A DNA stretch of 64,000 nt, from contig JAJEGS010000048.1 of the NCBI GenBank assembly GCA_022819745.1, positions 1-64,000 on the forward strand, read 5' to 3'. Position 1 is the first letter of the stretch, and every line of letters starts with the position of its first letter. The notes beneath the pieces were generated by a model. It worked only from the letters and a program-made list of their open reading frames with translations, was not told where the DNA came from and searched no databases. A program made the position numbers and the translations under genes. The stretch comes from Candidatus Latescibacterota bacterium. GTDB lineage: Bacteria > Latescibacterota > UBA2968 > UBA8231. Positions 58,964 to 64,000 of the stretch are shown here, piece after piece.

Positions 58964-59902
58964 ATGGATACATTGCCCGATGTCATTCCCTTGACGCCCT
59001 ATTACCGGGAGATGGTGTGGGGTGGGCGACGCTTAGCTGCACTCTACGGCAAGGCCCTGCCAGACGATGCGCTCATTGGCGAGTCCTTTGAACTGTCGGC
59101 GTACGAGGGCCGCGAGAGTCGGACAGGGGACGGTCGCTCGTTGCGCGAGTTGGTGGAAACGCATCGCGCCGACTTGGTCGGTGCTGCGGTGTGGGAGCGT
59201 TACGGTGGGCGCTTTCCCCTGCTTATTAAGCTGCTCGACGCTCAGCAAGACTTGTCGATCCAAGTGCATCCCGACGACGAGTACGCCCGGCGCAACGGGT
59301 TGGTCGATAGCGGCAAGATGGAGGCTTGGTACGTGCTGCAATCAGATGGTGGCCGCGTGGCTTGCGGGTTGGCCGAGGGAGTGGGCCGCGCGGAGTTTGT
59401 CGCTGCCCACGCGGCCAACCGCGTCGCTGAGGTCGTCCGTTTTTACCCGGTCGCGCAAGGGGACGTGCTCTTTTTGCCGCCGGGTACGGTACACGCCCTG
59501 TGTCGGGGGGTTGTCCTGTACGAGGTGCAGCAAACGAGCGACTTGACCTTCCGCATCTACGACTACGACCGGCCGCGCGAGCTGCACTGGGAGCAGGCTC
59601 TTGAGGTCATTAACTTTGCTCAGCGTCTGTCTGGGCCGGTGCCGCATCCCGTGTTGCGGGGCCAAGTGCTGGTAGAGTCCGAGCATTTTGTGCTGCGCGG
59701 CTGCGGCTTAGACGGCGGCCAGGCCGAGCACAGGGCCGAGGGATCGTTTTTGTCGCTGACGGTCGTCCGCGGCCGGGCGCGCGTGGGGGAGTGCGCCTTG
59801 GACGCGGGTGCGACCGCGCTGGTGCCGGCTGGGCGGGCTTGCGAGATCGCGCCGCTGGGAGACGAAAGACTGGAGTACCTGATCGCTTCAGTACCCGTCT
59901 GA
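58964..59902 (+). CDS. manA: Mannose-6-phosphate isomerase, class I type
   Basis: A 312-residue cupin enzyme interconverting mannose-6-phosphate and fructose-6-phosphate. Zinc ligands are placed as in the family: QVHPDDEYAR near residue 100 (His), SGKMEAWYVL (Glu) and LPPGTVHALCRG near 180 (His). MVWGGRRLAALYGKAL and LIGESFELSAYEG open the fold. Its start is 2 nt after the kinase stop. It is shorter than E. coli ManA, as in Firmicutes/Bacteroidetes-type enzymes. It supplies mannose for glycan precursors or feeds mannose into glycolysis. Confidence 0.9.
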   Translation: MDTLPDVIPLTPYYREMVWGGRRLAALYGKALPDDALIGESFELSAYEGRESRTGDGRSLRELVETHRADLVGAAVWERYGGRFPLLIKLLDAQQDLSIQVHPDDEYARRNGLVDSGKMEAWYVLQSDGGRVACGLAEGVGRAEFVAAHAANRVAEVVRFYPVAQGDVLFLPPGTVHALCRGVVLYEVQQTSDLTFRIYDYDRPRELHWEQALEVINFAQRLSGPVPHPVLRGQVLVESEHFVLRGCGLDGGQAEHRAEGSFLSLTVVRGRARVGECALDAGATALVPAGRACEIAPLGDERLEYLIASVPV

Positions 59903-59976
59903 AAAGCCTTGCTGGAACGCCAACCCCGCTTATCATTAATCAACCAACGCAACCTCAACCAACGAAGGAGTGTATT

Positions 59977-60762
59977 GTGAGTCTATTTTCGCTAGAGGGA
60001 AAAGTTGCTCTCGTCACCGGTGCTAGTCGCGGCATTGGTCGCGGCGTGGCCGCAGGCATGGCTGCAGCCGGAGCCACGGTTATCTGTGCCGCCCGCACCC
60101 GCAGCCAACTCGACGAAGCTGTCGCTGCCATTGAGACTGCCGGTGGCAAGGCACGCGCGGTCGAGTTGGACATGGCCGACCTAGAGGGTATGGACACGGC
60201 TTTGGAGCAATGCGGGCCTATAGACATTCTGTTCAACAATGCTGGCATGAACATCCGCCAGCCCATCGTCGAAGTCTCGGAGGAAAACTACGATCAGATC
60301 ATGGCCGTCAATCTCAAGGGCCTGTACTTCCTCAGCCAGAAGGTCGGCCGCCAGATGATCGAGCGCGGCCAAGGCGGCAAGATCATCAACATCGGCTCGT
60401 TGACCACGGGCTACGCTCTTGCCAAGGTCTCGGTGTACACCGCGACCAAGGGAGCCGTCGGCCAGCTCACCAAGGGCCAAGCCATTGAGTTCGGCTCGCA
60501 CAATATCCAGGTCAACGCCATCTGCCCGGGCTTTATAATCACCTCGCTCAGTGAGAAGCTGTGGGCCGACGACACCATGCGTGCTTGGGGCGAGGGACGG
60601 GTTGTGCTCAACCGCTTGGGGACGCCCGAAGACTTGGTCGGCACGGCCGTCTTTCTCGCCGCGCCGGCCTCGGATTACGTCACCGGGCAGTGCATTTACG
60701 TCGATGGCGGCTTCATGGCTGGCGACGAGTGGCCCTTGCCGCCGGTGGCTGGTGGTAAGTAG
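59977..60762 (+). CDS. SDR-family oxidoreductase (gluconate 5-dehydrogenase-like)
   Basis: A 261-residue classical short-chain dehydrogenase. NAD(P)-binding TGASRGIG is at 14-21, NNAG at 87-90 and the catalytic Ser141, Tyr154 and Lys158 are intact ([17 protein letters not shown]). The GTG at 59977 with AAGGAG 7 nt upstream is the start; the longer open frame to 59791 overlaps manA and is not coding. [20 protein letters not shown] and the closing [13 protein letters not shown] are typical of gluconate/sugar-acid dehydrogenases of this class. The substrate cannot be fixed from sequence. Confidence 0.88.
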   Translation: MSLFSLEGKVALVTGASRGIGRGVAAGMAAAGATVICAARTRSQLDEAVAAIETAGGKARAVELDMADLEGMDTALEQCGPIDILFNNAGMNIRQPIVEVSEENYDQIMAVNLKGLYFLSQKVGRQMIERGQGGKIINIGSLTTGYALAKVSVYTATKGAVGQLTKGQAIEFGSHNIQVNAICPGFIITSLSEKLWADDTMRAWGEGRVVLNRLGTPEDLVGTAVFLAAPASDYVTGQCIYVDGGFMAGDEWPLPPVAGGK

Positions 60763-60809
60763 TTTGTGCTATTGATGGCTATTTCCACCCTAATGAGGAG
60801 TTAGCTCGT

Positions 60810-62764
<1,955 letters not shown>

Positions 62765-62765
<1 letters not shown>

Positions 62766-64000
62766 TGACCGCCGATGACTTAGTAGTACCTGAAGGCAGC
62801 GAGGACAACTTCGCACGCGAGTGGCTGGAGACCAATGGCTTGGGGGGTTGGGCCTCCTCTACGGTTAGCGGCGCACACACCCGGCGCTACCACGGCCTGC
62901 TGGTTGTGGCGACCTGTCCGCCGGTTGGCCGGGTGGTGCTGCTGTCGCGGCTCGACGAAACCTTGGTCCTACCTACAAGACGCGTCGAGCTAGGTTGCAG
63001 CATTTTTCCCGGAGTCATTCATCCACGGGGCGACCAATGGCTAACTGCTTTCGCGTCCGAGCCGGTGCCGACGTGGACGTACGCGGGGGATGGGTGGGTG
63101 TTGCGCAAGCGGCTGGCGTTGTTGGCAGGTGAGCACGCCTTGGTCGTCGCGTACGAACTGGTGGAAGCGTCTGAGCCGCTTTGTTTGGAATTGCGCCCCT
63201 TTTTCGCGGGCCGAGACTATCACCACTTGATGCAGGCCAACGATCAAGTCGCCCGCACTGCTGCTTGGGCCGACGATGTGCTGGCCTATCAACCCTACCC
63301 CGATCAGCCCCCTGCCTACATCTACGCTGCCGACGCATCTTGGGAGGCCGCTCCGGACTGGTACTACAACTTCCAATATCCGCGCGAGGAAGAGCGCGGC
63401 CTTGATTACAGCGAAGACCTGTTCACACCCGGCTACCTGCGTCTGCAACTCGCCCCCGGAGAGACTGTTGGCGTAGTCGCAGCGACCGAACTTCCCCCCT
63501 GCCGCGACCCTCTCGCACTACTTGCCGACGAAATCGAGCGTCGCCAGCAGGTGGAGGTGCGCGCTCCTTGGACCGCCGATCCTGTGCTGCGGTCGCTGGC
63601 ACGGGCGGCCAATCAGTTTCTGGTGCGGCGCGGCGACGGCCTGCACACCATTGTCGCGGGCTATCACTGGTTCACGGATTGGGGCCGCGACACCATGATC
63701 GCTCTGCCCGGTCTCTGCTTGGCCACCGGGCGCTTTGCCGAGGCGCGGGGCATTTTCGCGGCGTTTGCCGAGCACGTCAGCGAGGGCATGATACCCAATC
63801 GGTTTCCCGACGAGGGAGAGGCTCCAGAGTACCACGCTGTTGACGCGACGTTGTGGTTTTTTGTCGCGCTTTACAAGTACTTGCAATACACCGAGGACTA
63901 CGAGTTTGCCAGTGAGTTGTGGCCGACGTTAGAGGATATAGCCGCTTGGCACGAGCGCGGCACGCGCCATCAGATTCGGGTTGATGCCGACGGTCTGCTC
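62765..64000 (+). CDS. Glycogen debranching enzyme, partial (cut by window edge)
   Basis: The first 412 codons of a debranching enzyme-type protein. GTG at 62765 overlaps the acsA stop by 1 nt. The N-terminal domain opens AREWLETNGLGGWASSTVSG and continues ARRYHGLLVV-like (TRRYHGLLVVAT), and the (alpha/alpha)6 catalytic domain begins at about residue 270 with YHWFTDWGRDTMIALPGLCL near 302 and EYHAVDATLWFFVALYKYLQ. It would hydrolyse alpha-1,6 branch points in glycogen. The 3' end lies outside the window, so full length and later catalytic residues cannot be judged. Confidence 0.9.

Overview
The window looks like a chromosomal piece of an uncultured Gram-negative, GC-rich bacterium, most plausibly of the FCB/Latescibacterota-type lineages. 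The reasons are many Sec-exported proteins and lipoproteins, a PorV/PorQ-like barrel, a FlgD-like C-terminal Ig domain, FG-GAP/ASPIC (CRTAC1-type) proteins, DUF4159, OPT-like and DUF6785-like transporters, and short CGCAGATGGA-type dispersed repeats. The assignment to a phylum is an inference. No rRNA is present. One tRNA-Pro(UGG) and the RNase P RNA are.

Layout. 0.2-1.4 kb: an exported surface protein behind a good sigma-54-type promoter match. 1.6-4.6 kb (-): a restriction-modification pair in visibly lower-GC DNA. 4.7-7.8 kb (-): PQQ-type sugar dehydrogenase, cytochrome c, a GSA-aminomutase-like aminotransferase and tRNA-Pro. 7.8-11.0 kb (-): pyrF, a DSL-repeat exported protein, rnpB with its terminator, and a coiled-coil zinc-ribbon protein. 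11.2-17.7 kb (-): a probable long operon with TPR/FG-GAP/ASPIC and TPR lipoproteins, an Ldh2-type dehydrogenase and a two-subunit transketolase, ended by a clear terminator at 11.03-11.07 kb. 17.8-22.2 kb: more TPR, CRTAC1-like and HEAT exported proteins on both strands.

22.3-45.1 kb is the most interesting part. A DUF4159 protein with a TonB-like N-terminus and an exported partner lie on the minus strand. A CBM9-like secreted protein with strong promoter and terminator follows on the plus strand. Then comes a tightly packed 19-kb plus-strand run: a roughly 980-residue outer-membrane-type protein, two lipoproteins, a discoidin-like/FlgD-Ig protein, a PorV/PorQ-like barrel, a second paralogous roughly 980-residue protein, a 1090-residue TPR protein, ExbB, two ExbD proteins (the first lacking the conserved proton-carrying Asp), a second copy of the lipoprotein family, a parvulin-type lipoprotein chaperone and an OPT-like transporter. 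I propose this as a candidate proton-motive-force-driven envelope machine with duplicated outer-membrane parts. I do not recognise it as a described system.

45.2-51.3 kb: SUMF1-type and receptor-L-domain lipoproteins, two tandem NHL-repeat lipoproteins and a DUF6785/DUF6784-like membrane protein. This stretch carries signs of small mobile repeats: a 118-bp MITE-like element and two in-frame coding insertions. 51.4-53.1 kb: a small accessory patch with DUF5678, a retropepsin-like protease, a HicB-like orphan antitoxin and an unknown protein. 53.3-64 kb (+): an M28-peptidase/FtsX permease fusion with altered metal ligands, then a carbohydrate/acetate block (MtnK-like kinase, mannose-6-phosphate isomerase, SDR, acetyl-CoA synthetase, glycogen debranching enzyme cut by the window edge).
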